The translations under genes were made by a program, and so were the position numbers. A stretch of DNA of 64,000 bases from the NCBI GenBank assembly GCA_003313425.1, contig NHZP01000002.1:434001-498000 (forward strand). Reading direction: 5' to 3'. Positions 37,034 through 48,041 of the stretch are shown one piece after another. Position 1 is the stretch's first letter. The number at the start of each line of letters is the position of its first letter. The DNA is from Pseudopyrenochaeta lycopersici. Its lineage: Eukaryota > Ascomycota > Dothideomycetes > Pleosporales > Pseudopyrenochaetaceae. The notes below the pieces were generated by a model. It ran no database searches. It worked only from the letters and a program-made list of their open reading frames with translations, and was not told where the DNA came from.

Positions 37034-37285
37034 CCCAGACCCGTCACTCCACCCGCACTGTCCCTCTGCCTCCTAAAATCACCAGACTCCAAACGCCTCC
37101 TCCTATACAAAGCAGTTCGCGGCCACGGTCCAACAGTTTGTGAACGCACGAACAACGCCCTCATCAAAGCGTACGAAACACAGCGATACCTTAACCGCCC
37201 ACCGCCAGAAGCCCTACTTCGCTACCCAACGTCCCACAGCCTCACCTCTCTTCGGTCAACCTACGAATGTTGGAAGAAAGCATGA
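37034..37285 (+). CDS. ATG-less open frame, possible exon of a hypothetical gene
   Basis: From the stop at 37031 to TGA at 37283 the frame reads convincingly as protein (SPDSKRLLLYKAVRGHGP, then NNALIKAYETQRYLNRPPPE and HSLTSLRSTYECWKKA) but holds no ATG. It overlaps the start of the next frame. It is probably an internal exon of one gene with the 37267-37845 frame: a 47-nt intron with a weak donor (37270-37316) would join the two in phase. I recognise no family. The upstream start exon is not found. Confidence 0.35.
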   Translation, partial: PRPVTPPALSLCLLKSPDSKRLLLYKAVRGHGPTVCERTNNALIKAYETQRYLNRPPPEALLRYPTSHSLTSLRSTYECWKKA

Positions 37286-37845
37286 CCTTCAAGTCGGTTT
37301 CTACGTCTGGCACAGCGTCTAGTAAGGCGAGCAGCCTGTTTGACCTGGACGAGAATGGCAGCAAATCCATTCTTGTCTACAAATACCGTTCGGGCGCGAA
37401 GGGCTTGGAGGTTAGAACAGAGAGCGAGCTCTGTGCTGAGCTTGATAAAGGTGAGCCACCACTAACGCTAGGCCCTCATCCCCACTAACATGATTCCTTT
37501 GCAGACCCATCATTACCCTTCATACGTGTTACCAAGAAGCCCATACCTCGCGGCAATAGCCGTCTTGATATCCTCGGCGAGGACCTCATGATGCCTGAGG
37601 AGCGGGAGAAATACGCCGAGAAGCCGACGCTCAAGGCCTCTGTTGCCAACGTTGGCCTCCCAACTCTCGCAAAGTGGAAGCACATGATTCTAGGAAGCTA
37701 CGATGACCTCTACATCGTCTCACGATCGGTTACGCCTACACCGGAATCAAGCAAGAACAGCAGCCCGGAGTCAAGCCAACACGTCAGCCCATCGACGACT
37801 TTCCCTTCGGATGCGAACCATCCCTTGCGGAATCCGGACGCGTAG
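37267..37845 (+). CDS. Hypothetical protein, two exons
   Basis: Exons 37267-37450 and 37505-37845, 174 residues from the first ATG. The 54-nt intron has a good donor (GTGAGC), branch point (CACTAAC) and acceptor (TTTGCAG) and joins in phase, which supports real coding. The protein is acidic and Ser-rich at both ends with a middle block (FIRVTKKPIPRGNSRLDILG, LPTLAKWKHMILGSYDDLYI). No domain is recognised and there is no signal peptide. The N-terminus may really come from the 37034 frame. Confidence 0.5.
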
Positions 37846-38608
37846 TTTGGTTGTGCTTAGGCGTGATGAAGTCGTCTTTGAACCGGCACGTATCTTCCCT
37901 ACGCCAAATGGCTACGCATCACTACGCCTTACGATTATTGAGCGGTCATGTACTACTCGTAATCTATCCACCGCAAGCCAACACGAGCACACGGCCTTTC
38001 TTAATGATTATACGTCTCCTCAAATCATCACTATACGATACCCAATATGCAACTCTCACGAGCACGGCGCTGGACGGTGTTTTCGGCCCCTCTTCTTGGC
38101 CATACCTCGATGATTTTTCCCTTCACCCTCAGCATGGACAAAAGTCCCTTAGCATGGCGGATTTTGTCCAACCAGCGAATGATCTTGGCTCTCGCTCTAG
38201 TTATAGGTTTCATAACGAATGTAATTCCAATTGTCAGCAACTGCTTTGTTCCTTGACGCTAAGCTAACATTGCGTCCACTATTGAGTCCGCTTTGATCGT
38301 GTGTTAATTCCTGATAAGTTCGTCGACAGCCATCCTGTATATTTCGCTCAAAATTTTCACTTTGTCCTATGGTTCACCATCCCAGCACCTAGGTGCAACC
38401 AAGGTTTAAAACCAAGCAGCAAGCCCATAGGTCGTGCTTCCATATCCTCGGAATGTATAAGCGTTTGAAAATAGAAATGAATGGTTTCTTGGCCCGACTT
38501 ATACCGCTAATTCTTCCACGTCGCAGAGTACCCTGAATATAGTTGCATCTATCGCGAAAGGCGTCCGAGTGGCAGAAAGGTTTACGAACCTGTCTAGACT
38601 CCCTTACG
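37846..38608. other. Unresolved stretch with scattered short frames
   Basis: Frames at 37.9-38.26 kb (+) contain a hydrophobic stretch (MILALALVIGFITNVIPIV) but no clear gene structure. It could hold the end of the previous gene or the start of the next. Confidence 0.3.
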
Positions 38609-39322
38609 ATGGACGACATATACACTACGTCAATCTCTCTTGCGAGCCTGTCACGTCGCACTCCCATGGCGCCAACACCTACTTTGCCCGACTCATCCTA
38701 TTCATTACCCTCTTCAACCGTCTTCTCGCATTCACTTGGCTCTGCCAACCCTATCGAAATCCTGGTATGCGAACTATATTGCGATCTACGTCGAATATGG
38801 ATCTACTACGAAGTCATGTACGCTACCACCCCCTATATGATGCTTGCAGCGCAGTACTGCGAAGAGGACATATATTCCTCTGTGCTCGGCTTCGAAGAGC
38901 GCATTTCAGGTTTGCCATGGCAGGGTATGGGGAGCCGGGTATGGAATGATATCTTGTATAGGCATTGGGTAAAAAGGAGCAAGGGGAAGAAGAGCAGTGA
39001 GAGGGGCTGTATGGGGAGTGAGAGAGTGTATTGGCGAAGAAGGGAGGTACTACGGGAGCTGGAGTTGCTGTTCTGGATCAAAGGGAATGAATGGAAGGAG
39101 ATGGGATATGAAAGTAAGAGTAGAAGGAAGCATGCGAAGGACGATGTCTTGGAGACTGATGATTTGGTCTTTATATTTGGCTTCACGCCAAGTGGTCGCA
39201 TTTTACGTCCGCCTAAAACGTCTTTAGCGAATGAATTCGACGCTTTGGAGCTGGACAACGAGGACAGAATGTTGGTGGAGAGGTGGAAACACAGTCATCC
39301 AAGCACTACTTGCTTGGTCTAG
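38609..39322 (+). CDS. Hypothetical protein, 237 residues
   Basis: An open frame starting MDDIYTTSISLAS. The C-terminal two-thirds (CDLRRIWIYYEVMYATTPYM; WNDILYRHWVKRSKGKK; LELLFWIKGNEWKEMGYESK; DDLVFIFGFTPSGRILRPPK) has the amphipathic, aromatic-rich look of real protein. No family, signal peptide or membrane segment is recognised. The frame is open some 66 bases further upstream, so an upstream exon is possible. A second frame over the same bases (about 38547-38949) is also open. Confidence 0.45.
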   Translation: MDDIYTTSISLASLSRRTPMAPTPTLPDSSYSLPSSTVFSHSLGSANPIEILVCELYCDLRRIWIYYEVMYATTPYMMLAAQYCEEDIYSSVLGFEERISGLPWQGMGSRVWNDILYRHWVKRSKGKKSSERGCMGSERVYWRRREVLRELELLFWIKGNEWKEMGYESKSRRKHAKDDVLETDDLVFIFGFTPSGRILRPPKTSLANEFDALELDNEDRMLVERWKHSHPSTTCLV

Positions 39323-39547
39323 GGTATACGGGGAGTGATAGAACAAGTGGGGAAATGACGGAGGAGGGCAGAGAAGCTGTGGTAGTTGGACCTCATCGAT
39401 TTCAGAAACTCTAACCAACAAAAATGAGTGTCTACGTCTCCTCAAAATCGTGGCGCAAGAGTGCAAAGCGACGTTGACAAGGGTTCAAGTTTTGGTAGGT
39501 ACTAGGGCGAGCATACTTTTGCCCGCACACTGGGTATCTTGCTACTT

Positions 39548-41076
39548 TCAAACAAATTTGAACAGTTTCCCACCCACACGGTCCCACTCTTGATCCCACC
39601 TGTACTCGCTCTCAATGAGCGCACCCTCCTTCAGCTTCTTTCGCAGCTCATTATCGCTGCTAAACAGCTCAGTAAGTTGCCGTGATAGTTCCTGCGAGCT
39701 CCCAAAGCCCTTGCCATTGACGTTTTCTTTGACTAACTCTGGCCAGGCTTCAAAGTCGCCCCAACCTACGACGGGTAGGCCGGCGCCAAACATGTCGACA
39801 ACCTTCATTGGAAGATCAACGCCAGACGATGATGTGTGAAGAGAAACACCGAGATCGGCAGAGCCCAGGAGCAAAGCGTAGTCTTCAGGCGTAAGCCATG
39901 CTGTTGTGATGATGACGTTCAAGAGCTTCTTCTCTTGGTTTAGCGCCTTGATTTTCGACAGATAGTACTCCCTCTGCGGGCCTTTGCCCGTGATGACAAC
40001 GAGGAGCTTGGGCAGGATAGTCTTGGACGTGGCCTCGGCAGAATAATCAGTCAGCGCTTCCAGTAGTAATGAGAAGTCTTCATCCGCTGTCCATGAGGTA
40101 GAGCTGACGATGAGTTTCCATGGTGTTCTAGATGAGGGAGAGAGGTCTTGCGCATACTGTGCTGTTTCTGGGAGTCTTGAAAGGAACTTGGCACGCTCTT
40201 GGGAGCCAATGGGGCGAAAAATTGATGCAGGTCGGTCGTGCAGGGCCTGGGCAGTAAGCCGATAGTCATCCTTGAGTACGCGAGCCATGGCGTTAGTGAC
40301 GGTGATATTGTGCACTGCTGTCTTCGCGAAGACTCTTTCATATAGGGCCGAAATCTTGACAAGTGGGTGGCTTTTGCCTAGCTTGAGGGCGAGGATACTG
40401 TAGCCAAAGTTGTGCCAGTCGATGATGAGGTCGGTGTTGCGGAGGAAGCACATTAGGCTCGCTATAGCGAGTGTTGGTATTGATGGGGGGTTTTGCACGA
40501 GCATCCATCTTCCGGGCTCAGAGCGGTACCCGAGGGCACGATACAACGACCGTGCCTGCCAAATGGCCTTGAGGGGGGCTAGAAAAGGGAACAAGATTTT
40601 GCTGCTTGAGCGGAGGAATCCAGGCGCTGGGACCAACGGGATGATTTCAATCAATTTGTTGGACACTATGTCTGGATGTATCTCTGATTCTGTAGGCAAA
40701 GTCAGCAGAGCGCACGTTTGTTGGCATGGTTTCGGAACATACCTTGATATCCGATCAGGAACACCCTTCCACCATGTTTGGCAATGCTCAAAGCATGGTA
40801 CTGCATGCGGGGAGATCGACCAATATCGCCCAGCACAACGACCTGCACTGTCCTGCCTTGGCGCCATTGCAGAGGCTCTTTCCCATCTCGTGTCTTCATC
40901 TTGATTTCCTCGCCCTTTTCGTCGACGAAGCGGAGGGCCTTGTCCTTGTAGGGATCATACTGGCTTGGCGCAGTGACGAGCAAGAAAGAGAAGAAAGTGG
41001 AAAGCGCGACGATGACGCCGAGCACGACAGAGAAGCCGTTGTTGAACTTTTCGGTGAAGACAAAGTCGTGGGCCAT
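39548..41076 (-). CDS. ALG1: Chitobiosyldiphosphodolichol beta-mannosyltransferase
   Basis: Exons 41076-40743 and 40689-39548 give 491 residues. An N-terminal membrane anchor ([18 protein letters not shown]) is followed by the GT33 fold: [17 protein letters not shown], then [24 protein letters not shown], a donor-site region FEAW and [16 protein letters not shown]. Alg1 adds the first mannose from GDP-mannose to GlcNAc2-PP-dolichol on the cytosolic face of the ER. The start at 41076 is the first true ATG; the frame runs on upstream without one. It is divergent from the MSC2-like gene with about 320 bp between start codons. Confidence 0.94.
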
Positions 41077-41399
41077 GGTGCAGGGCGGTCTGGCGAGGAT
41101 TGCAGCCTCGTGCGTCACCGGAATGTGTAGGCGCGGTTGCGGAGATCAAGACCGGGGTTGCACCGAAACAGGAAGGCGGCCAGCACTATCAATCTGAGAC
41201 CCCTGAACCAGATGAACGCGGCCGCTATCAAAAACGCCGCGTAGCCTCATGGCGGCAGACTAACGCCCCGCCCCATCCGCTCCTTTCACTGCTCCTGCTG
41301 CCAACGGCCGGCTTGAGTGAATACCGCACATTTGCAATTCGCCGCCCGACAACTGCGCTGGACGGTCCCGCACGCAGTTGAGTGCATTGGCGGTGCTCC
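41077..41399. promoter_or_regulatory. Shared divergent promoter of ALG1 and the MSC2-like gene
   Basis: Only 323 bp separate the two start codons, so both promoters and 5' UTRs must lie here. I see no firm binding-site match. Confidence 0.5.
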
Positions 41400-44373
41400 A
41401 TGGCGTCAACATACGCGCTGCCCATGGCTCCCACGACGCATTCGCACAGCCATGGGCGCTCACGATCGCACTACGCCCCCGAGCCGTCGCCCTACTCCAA
41501 CGGCGCACTGAGCGGCGCATCGCCTGCCAAAGACGTGGGCCACCGACACTACAAGTCTGAGATGAGCGGGCACGGCAGACTGTACGGCGCCGTGCGCTCG
41601 CCCTACGCCGAGTACAATGGACATGGTCACGACCACGGCCACGACCACGACCACGGCCACGACCACGACCACGGCCACGATCGCTCCAATTCCCACGACT
41701 CCACCTACACCCTCAAGCCATTCTTGAACGGCCGCTCCAAAGGCAGGTCAAGAGACGACTCGGACCTGGGCCGCTCGCCGCCGCGCAAGAATGCCTCGTC
41801 TGCCCGGTACGGCTTCTCGCCCATACAAGAGACTGCCCCTGTGCCACCCGCTGCAGCATCGTCATCACCGTAAGGACAGCCCGGCCTCGTCCGTATCCTG
41901 TGCACCCTAACCCCTCGTCTAGATCATGGCTTGACCTCCCCGAAGCCCTTACCGCCCTCCTCATACCGCTCCCGTTCCTCTTCGCCTCATTGGCATACCC
42001 AAGTCGAGGCGAGTGGCTCTCGAAGCTGCCCTCGACCCTCTCCGAAGCGGTTGCAGACAGCGCACCTACGCTCGAGTCGCAGAACACGACACACAGCTCC
42101 CCGCTGCTGCATGCCCTTACCCTCTCTTCAACCACCCTGGTGCTGGTCGGCGTGATTGCCAAAATCAACTCAAGTCTGCAGCCATTGGATAGGCGGAAAG
42201 CGGACAAGGGCACCTTTGACATTAGCAAGGCACCAAAGCGCATACTCAGCAACGCTTTCAGTGTCCTACTGCCCTTTTACGCCACAATGCAGCTTGGAGG
42301 AGCGAAGACTGCCTTCACGCTCCTGGTTGCAGTAGCCGCTGGCCTGGGCGCGCTGGATCGCAGGCCAGGGAAGCATACGCCCTGGGACGATATCCGACGC
42401 ACTTTGAGGACACGGAAGGCAACCTGCGCCGCCCTGCTTGTAGCCATGATTGTCGATATTGGCAATTCATGGAACCCAACAAGCGCATTGCTGGGCTATG
42501 GAGCCCTTCTAACAACAATACTACTCGTGCCTCCGCCTCTACCCACCGCCGCCTGGTCTATTAAGACAGGGAGCCAGGACGAGAATTCATACATCAACCA
42601 GGGCTCGTCCCGCGCCTCCTTGCCAAAGCCCTCGTCCCCTCTTGTAAACTCGTTCGAAAATACGCTCCTGACAATTGTGTCTGGCTTATCCCTTATTGTT
42701 GTGAATATTTTGCTCCACCTAGTCTCTTTTTCATCTCCTTCGCTTTCTCATCATACCGTAGCATTTTCGACTTTGTCAGTTGCATCCGCGACGGCGCTTG
42801 TATTCTTCTCGCTTCCAGCGGCATTGCGGAGCCAAAAGCATAATGGATTGGCATTGGGATGCGTCTTGACTGCCTCTTTTGCCATTTGGCAACAGTATGA
42901 TTCGAGCTACTTGTGGCTCTCTTTTCCTTTCATTTGCTCCGCAACCGCAGGAGCCGTTGCCTTCGATACTCGAACACCTACCGTTTCCGCACTGCATGCT
43001 CACAGCCATTCCCACTCGGGCCATCAGCATTCGCACGATCATCATCATGACCATGATCATGATCACCATCTGCATGGGAATCACTCGAGGCTCTCTGCTT
43101 TTCTGATCGCTCGCGCGACCCCTGGCTCTATCATCCACAGTGTTTTGATTGAGAAAGACTCTAGGCGGATCGCATACTTTGGAGTGTAAGCTACCTTCTC
43201 GGCGCTCTTCATTCTATATGAGAAAAAGTGCCCATGCAACTCACACACTGTGATATACTAACACCATGCAGACTCAACCTGGCCTTTATGCTTGTTCAAT
43301 TCTTCTACGGCTTCGTCAGCGGTTCTCTCGGCTTGCTCACAGACAGCATTCATATGCTTTTCGACTGTGCTGGCCTTGCTGTGGGTTTGGCAGCCGCAGT
43401 GATGAGTAAATGGCGTCCAAACGCTCGCTTCCCATACGGCTATGGCAAGATTGATACGCTGTCCGGCTTCGCGAACGGCGTGTTTCTCTTGCTCGTTAGC
43501 GTAGAAATTATCTTCGATGCCTTTGAGCGCCTCTGGGAAGGTCACGAGCTCCAACGGCTGAATGAGCTGTTGATAGTCAGTATCCTTGGCTTTCTCGTTA
43601 ACATTGTTGGTCTCACAGCATTTGGTCATGCTCATCACGGCCACGGGCATTCTCACGATCATGGTCATGAAGGTCACGACCATGGCCATTCGCATGGCCA
43701 TTCACACGACAACGAAAATATGCAGGGCATTTTCCTGCACATCCTGGCCGACGCTTTAGGTTCTGTTGCTGTCATAATTTCCACTCTCCTCACAAAATAC
43801 TATGGCTGGTCTGGTTGGGATCCCATCGCGTCATGCATCATCGCTGTCTTAATCTTCCTCTCTGCTATCCCGCTGGTCAAAAGCAGTGGCGCCCGACTTA
43901 TGCTCACCTTACCCAATGACATTGAGTATGGCGTTAGAAACACACTGGGTGAATTGACCACGCTGAGAGGCGTGGTTGGATACGCAGTGCCGAAGTTTTG
44001 GCTGGAGGACGAGGGTGCAGCGCATGCGGAGGTACATGCCAAAGAGAAGCATGATTGTGGGCATGGGCATAAGCACGACCATGACCATGACCATGACCAT
44101 GACCATGACCACGACCACTCGCATGATCATTCACACGATCACTCACATACTCATGAACATCATCATGATCATGATCATGATCACCCTCCAATGAAACAGA
44201 GAATACTCGGCGTTGTTCACATTATTGCGTCCCAAGCCGCGGACCTCGAAGATGTACGAGAGCGTACGGCCCAATTTTTGAAGGGTCGAGGCATGGACGT
44301 AGTTGTACATGTTGAGAAAGAAAGAGAAGGACGATGTTGGTGCGGCGGTGGCAGTGGGTCGAAGATGAGCTAA
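41400..44373 (+). CDS. MSC2: Cation diffusion facilitator zinc transporter, Msc2-like
   Basis: Exons 41400-41869, 41923-43185 and 43272-44373 give 944 residues. It has the long multi-spanning N-terminal half typical of Msc2/ZnT5, then the CDF core: LNLAFMLVQFFYGFVSGSLG, LLTDSIHMLFDCAGL and HILADALGSVAVIIS carry the zinc-site Asp/His residues. Three histidine-rich stretches lie in the N-terminus, the mid loop and near the C-terminus. The C-terminal cytosolic domain ends in a CWCGGG motif. Yeast Msc2 moves zinc into the ER with Zrg17. It shares a promoter with ALG1. The His tracts are encoded by hexamer repeats that may vary in length. Confidence 0.92.
41631..41679 (+). repeat. Coding His-Asp-Gly repeat, GACCACGGCCAC-type units
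   Basis: About 2.5 copies of an 18-nt unit (GACCACGGCCACGACCAC) encode the N-terminal histidine-rich tract of the zinc transporter. Confidence 0.8.
44077..44118 (+). repeat. Coding (GACCAT)n hexamer repeat
   Basis: Six or so consecutive GACCAT units encode alternating Asp-His in the C-terminal His-rich loop of the zinc transporter; further CAT/CAC-rich copies follow to about 44190. Confidence 0.85.
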
Positions 44374-45036
44374 GCCATGAACATGTCTGTATATCACGCG
44401 GCCGTAAAGGAATTCGAACGCCGAGGGGCGTAATCTCATGTACATCACTTAAGAACATATCAATGATAGATGAGTATTTCGACCCGCATCATCGGAGCAG
44501 TGTACCCATACACTTATGTTTTCACTCGTCCTCTTTCTTTCTTCAACACAAAGCGCTTTCCCGCTTCATGCGTTTGTTCCTTCGGAAATGCATGGGGGTT
44601 TGCTTCCTTCTTAACAACTAAAACAGCACATTGAACACAGTCCAATGGAAGTGTATTATTTGTACGTAGGAATAAAGATCGAAAGGGAAGAACCGAGATA
44701 ATCATGAAGACGAATGATCGGTTATACGTAGGTGTATAGCTCGTCGTATCGGCGGGACAAGGCTTTGGTGATGTTTATGGTGATGATCATCTCTGCACCA
44801 AGAGGGAGGGTTCTGGAAGTGTTCTATCGTAATCCAAACAAACAGGGTAAATTCGGGATCGATAGTACTCTGACACTGAGAAAATCGGCCTATAGCGTCA
44901 TCAGCATGATTGGAAAGTAAGCTAGAAAATGGAAATGTCTTCCAACCCAAAAGGCCATCGTCTCCTCCCAGAGCCTGCCAACAGAGATTCCATTGTCAGA
45001 CTAGCTTGTCCGCTCTCATCGTTGCCCTTACATCGC
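44374..45036. other. Intergenic, convergent 3' ends
   Basis: This lies between the MSC2-like and ADE2 stop codons. No gene is seen. Confidence 0.5.
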
Positions 45037-46746
45037 CTATTTGCCAGCACTGGTGAGATACGCCTCCCATCCATCCTCTAAGAGCGCCTTATCTTTCCTG
45101 AGCACCTCTTTCTCATTGCCCTCCATCCACACCCTCAGCCTTTCTCTGACCGCCAAATCACTCGCTCCCAAGATTCTCACAGCAAGCAACGCCGCATTCG
45201 TGGAGTTGTTGATGCCAACAGTAGCAACTGGCTCGCCCCTCGGCATCTGCGTCATACTCACTAGACTGTCCCAGCCATCCATATGCGTCGCCTTCACCGG
45301 AAGTCCGATGACAGGTAAGGTGGTCCAGGAGGCACACATACCCGGAAGATGTGCGGCGCCACCTGCTGCACCAATGATGACCCTCAGAGATGTAGCGGCA
45401 GCAGATTTGGAGAACTCGCGCAGCCAGTCGGGTGTTCGGTGAGCGGAGGTGATGCGCGTTGTGAACGGAATCTCAAGTTTCTCTAGGATCTGCAAACCGG
45501 CCTTAAGGACTGGGAGGTCAGAGTCTGAGCCCATAATGACGGCAACAAGGGGCTCTTCTTTTAATTTACCCTCATCTGCACGCGCTTCCACAACTTTCCC
45601 CTTTTGGCTGTCGACGAAGTCGACGAGGGGCTGGATTTCGCGTTCTGCAGCTGTGAGAGTGGGTGCTGTGACGGTGATGTGGCCCATCTTACGTCCTGGC
45701 CGAGCATCACCTTTGCCATAGAGATGCACGGATGCATTGGGAGACTCAAGGGCTTTGTTAGCTACCTGAACATGCGAGTCTGGTGTCTGGCCACCGAGGA
45801 TGTTGAGCATGATTGATGGTTCGCGAAGGCGGAGACTCGACTGAGAGATGGGTAAGTCGAGAATTGCGCGGAGATGAGCATCGTATTGTGAAATGGGGCA
45901 TGCCTCGATAGTATAGTGTCCTGAATTGTGTGGTCGAGGTGCAATCTCGTTGACAAGGAGGCTGTCGTCTCTGAGCAGGAACATTTCGACACCAAAGACG
46001 CCTTTCCCTTCGAATGCGCCAATCGCCTTCTTCGCCAACTCTTGTGCCCTTTGTGCTGTTGCCTCAGAGACATCTCGAGGAGGTGCGTAAGTGAGCTTGC
46101 AGATACTGTCCTCATGCACTGTTTCTACAGTGGGAAATGTTAGAACGCCATCCTTCGTCTTGACAACCATAACCGCGAGCTCCAATCTAAACTCTGCCCA
46201 CCGCTCTGCATATAGCGGTCGTCTACCCAATGCCTCAAATGCTGCATCAATATCTGACTCACTCTTGACCACAAAGTTACCCCGCCCATCGTACGCCTCT
46301 GTCTTGCTCTTAAGCATAAACGGATACCCATATGTAGCACCCACTTCTTTCAGCCCCTCAACACCTTTGCCCTCCAGATCGACACTGTCTGCAACATCAA
46401 CACCATGCTCTTTCAGATACTGTTTCTGCGCGTATTTGTCCTTGATAATTCTAAGCGTTTTCCAGCTTGGTTCAACAATGACCTCTCCAGCTACCTCCTC
46501 CAGCATGTGCGTGTCCACGTGCTCAATCTCAACTGTGATGACGTCCGAAGACTGCGCCAACTTCTTCACAGCTGCTGCGTCTTTAAACGACCCCTCGATA
46601 TGACCGTTGTGTGCTGATATCTGCTTGGCGGGTGAGGCGGCGGCGTCCAGGACATTCACTTGAATGTTGAGCCGATTTGCGGCTTCAATGAGCATGCGGC
46701 CAAGCTGGCCGCCACCTAGGACCCCGACTTTTCGATTATCGACCAT
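45037..46746 (-). CDS. ADE2: Phosphoribosylaminoimidazole carboxylase
   Basis: An intronless gene of 569 residues, matching yeast Ade2 in length. The N-terminal part is PurK-like ATP-grasp (VGVLGGGQLGRMLIEAANRL; KSKTEAYDGRGNFVV; NEIAPRPHNSGHYTIEAC). The C-terminal part is PurE-like (VAVIMGSDSDLPVLKAG; SAHRTPDWL; GAAGGAAHLPGM). The fused enzyme carboxylates aminoimidazole ribonucleotide in purine synthesis; loss gives red pigment in several yeasts. I start at MVDNRK, because it aligns with the family start; an in-frame ATG at 46791 would add 15 residues. Confidence 0.97.
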   Translation of the reverse strand: MVDNRKVGVLGGGQLGRMLIEAANRLNIQVNVLDAAASPAKQISAHNGHIEGSFKDAAAVKKLAQSSDVITVEIEHVDTHMLEEVAGEVIVEPSWKTLRIIKDKYAQKQYLKEHGVDVADSVDLEGKGVEGLKEVGATYGYPFMLKSKTEAYDGRGNFVVKSESDIDAAFEALGRRPLYAERWAEFRLELAVMVVKTKDGVLTFPTVETVHEDSICKLTYAPPRDVSEATAQRAQELAKKAIGAFEGKGVFGVEMFLLRDDSLLVNEIAPRPHNSGHYTIEACPISQYDAHLRAILDLPISQSSLRLREPSIMLNILGGQTPDSHVQVANKALESPNASVHLYGKGDARPGRKMGHITVTAPTLTAAEREIQPLVDFVDSQKGKVVEARADEGKLKEEPLVAVIMGSDSDLPVLKAGLQILEKLEIPFTTRITSAHRTPDWLREFSKSAAATSLRVIIGAAGGAAHLPGMCASWTTLPVIGLPVKATHMDGWDSLVSMTQMPRGEPVATVGINNSTNAALLAVRILGASDLAVRERLRVWMEGNEKEVLRKDKALLEDGWEAYLTSAGK

Positions 46747-47212
46747 GTTAAGTTTATTCGATTGTACGTTGAAGTGCGAATGTACAATCAAAGGTGGTTA
46801 TGACAGATGTAGGCCAATACACAGGTTGGGTCTAGGTCAAGGCTTTGTGGTTAGTCGAATGCGGGGACATGGAAAAAAAAATTGTCTTGCTAAGAGTAAA
46901 AGCATCATTTGCGAATCCCATTTCCTGATACGGAAAATGCGCCCAGATCATGAAGAGCACACAATTGTCATTCGGCACTTAAATCACGTAGAATTCACAA
47001 AGATACATTATGAGAAGACATGTATTCATGAGTTTACCTCATGAGCTCGAGAGAGCCCACTGGTATGCTTCCATTGCATAATCGAGCATTGAGTATCTTT
47101 TTACAGGCCTTCGAAGAGGCCTTGCCAGTCATGATGCACGCCACATAAGTTGATTCCCATGACCATGACCACGCCGACAACCCAAAGAAACCGTACCACT
47201 TCCAGCACATGC
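46747..47212. other. Intergenic, ADE2 promoter and eL18 3' region
   Basis: It holds the ADE2 promoter and the 3' region of the eL18 gene, both on the minus strand. I looked for a TGACTC-type site for ADE2 and did not find a clear one. Confidence 0.45.
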
Positions 47213-48041
47213 TTAAACCTTGAAACCACGCGACCTTCTGCGGCCACGAGCGCGCTCGAATTTGCGGCCCTTGCTCTCAACATAGGGCTTCTTGTGGGAG
47301 TGAGGTCCGAAGCCGAAGTGCTTGACGGACTCACGGGCGTTCTTGGGGCCACGGATCAGGATCGTGTTAGATCCAGTGGGGAAGCGGGTGGCAACTTCGT
47401 CAATGGTGAGGGTCTCACCACCAGCCTTTAGGATGCGGGCGCGGGCTGCGGCGGTGAACCGGAGAGCCGCGATAGAGAGCTTGGGAAGCTCAAGCAGACG
47501 GTTATCATCGGTAACGGTGCCGACCTGTCCCCTTATTAGCGATTGCCTTCTTCAATTATGTTCCGATGCCGTACGATGACAATGGTCTTGCCCTCGTGAG
47601 ATTTGGCAGACTGCTTGTTGGCAGCGGTCGCGATGATGCGGGACAAGCTGACGGCTGTCGCAGTGTTGGTCAGTATCTTTGGCAGAAATCGTGCGTTCTG
47701 TTGGCTTACGAGGGCGGTTGATCTTGGACATCATGAGGCGTCGCAGAACTGTCTTGTTGAAGGGGGCATCGGTACGGCCTGTCTCGCTGTTAGCAGTCAA
47801 CCCCACACAACGACAAATGAAGTACTCACGAGCCAGGAACTTGTACAGGCGCACCAACAGCTTGACGTAGGGGTTGGTAGACTTGGCGACCTCTGTATAC
47901 TCGTCAATCTCCGTACTCTCGAAGGTTCATGTTGCGTCTGGAAGACAGCGAATCGCCAGCGCATTGCTGCGCCGACTCGACGGGGTATCACATACTGCGG
48001 TGCCCGTCTCTAACATGATGGCGGTCGAGATCAATGCCCAT
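47213..48041 (-). CDS. RPL18: 60S ribosomal protein eL18
   Basis: Five exons, 48041-47996, 47892-47830, 47778-47710, 47654-47575 and 47524-47213, join in phase to 189 residues (yeast 186). It begins [20 protein letters not shown], continues [20 protein letters not shown] and SKINRPPVSLSRI, and ends [15 protein letters not shown], all characteristic of eL18 of the large subunit. The clustering of introns toward the 5' end is common for ribosomal protein genes. A long unexplained interval lies beyond its start. Confidence 0.96.

Noticed and set aside
38560..38600. tRNA-like bases (GTCCGAGTGGC…AAAGG)
   Set aside because: They resemble an A box only; no matching T loop, anticodon arm or acceptor stem was found.
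46747..46791. Upstream in-frame ATG of ADE2
   Set aside because: The added 15 residues do not fit the family start; the ATG at 46746 aligns with other Ade2 proteins.
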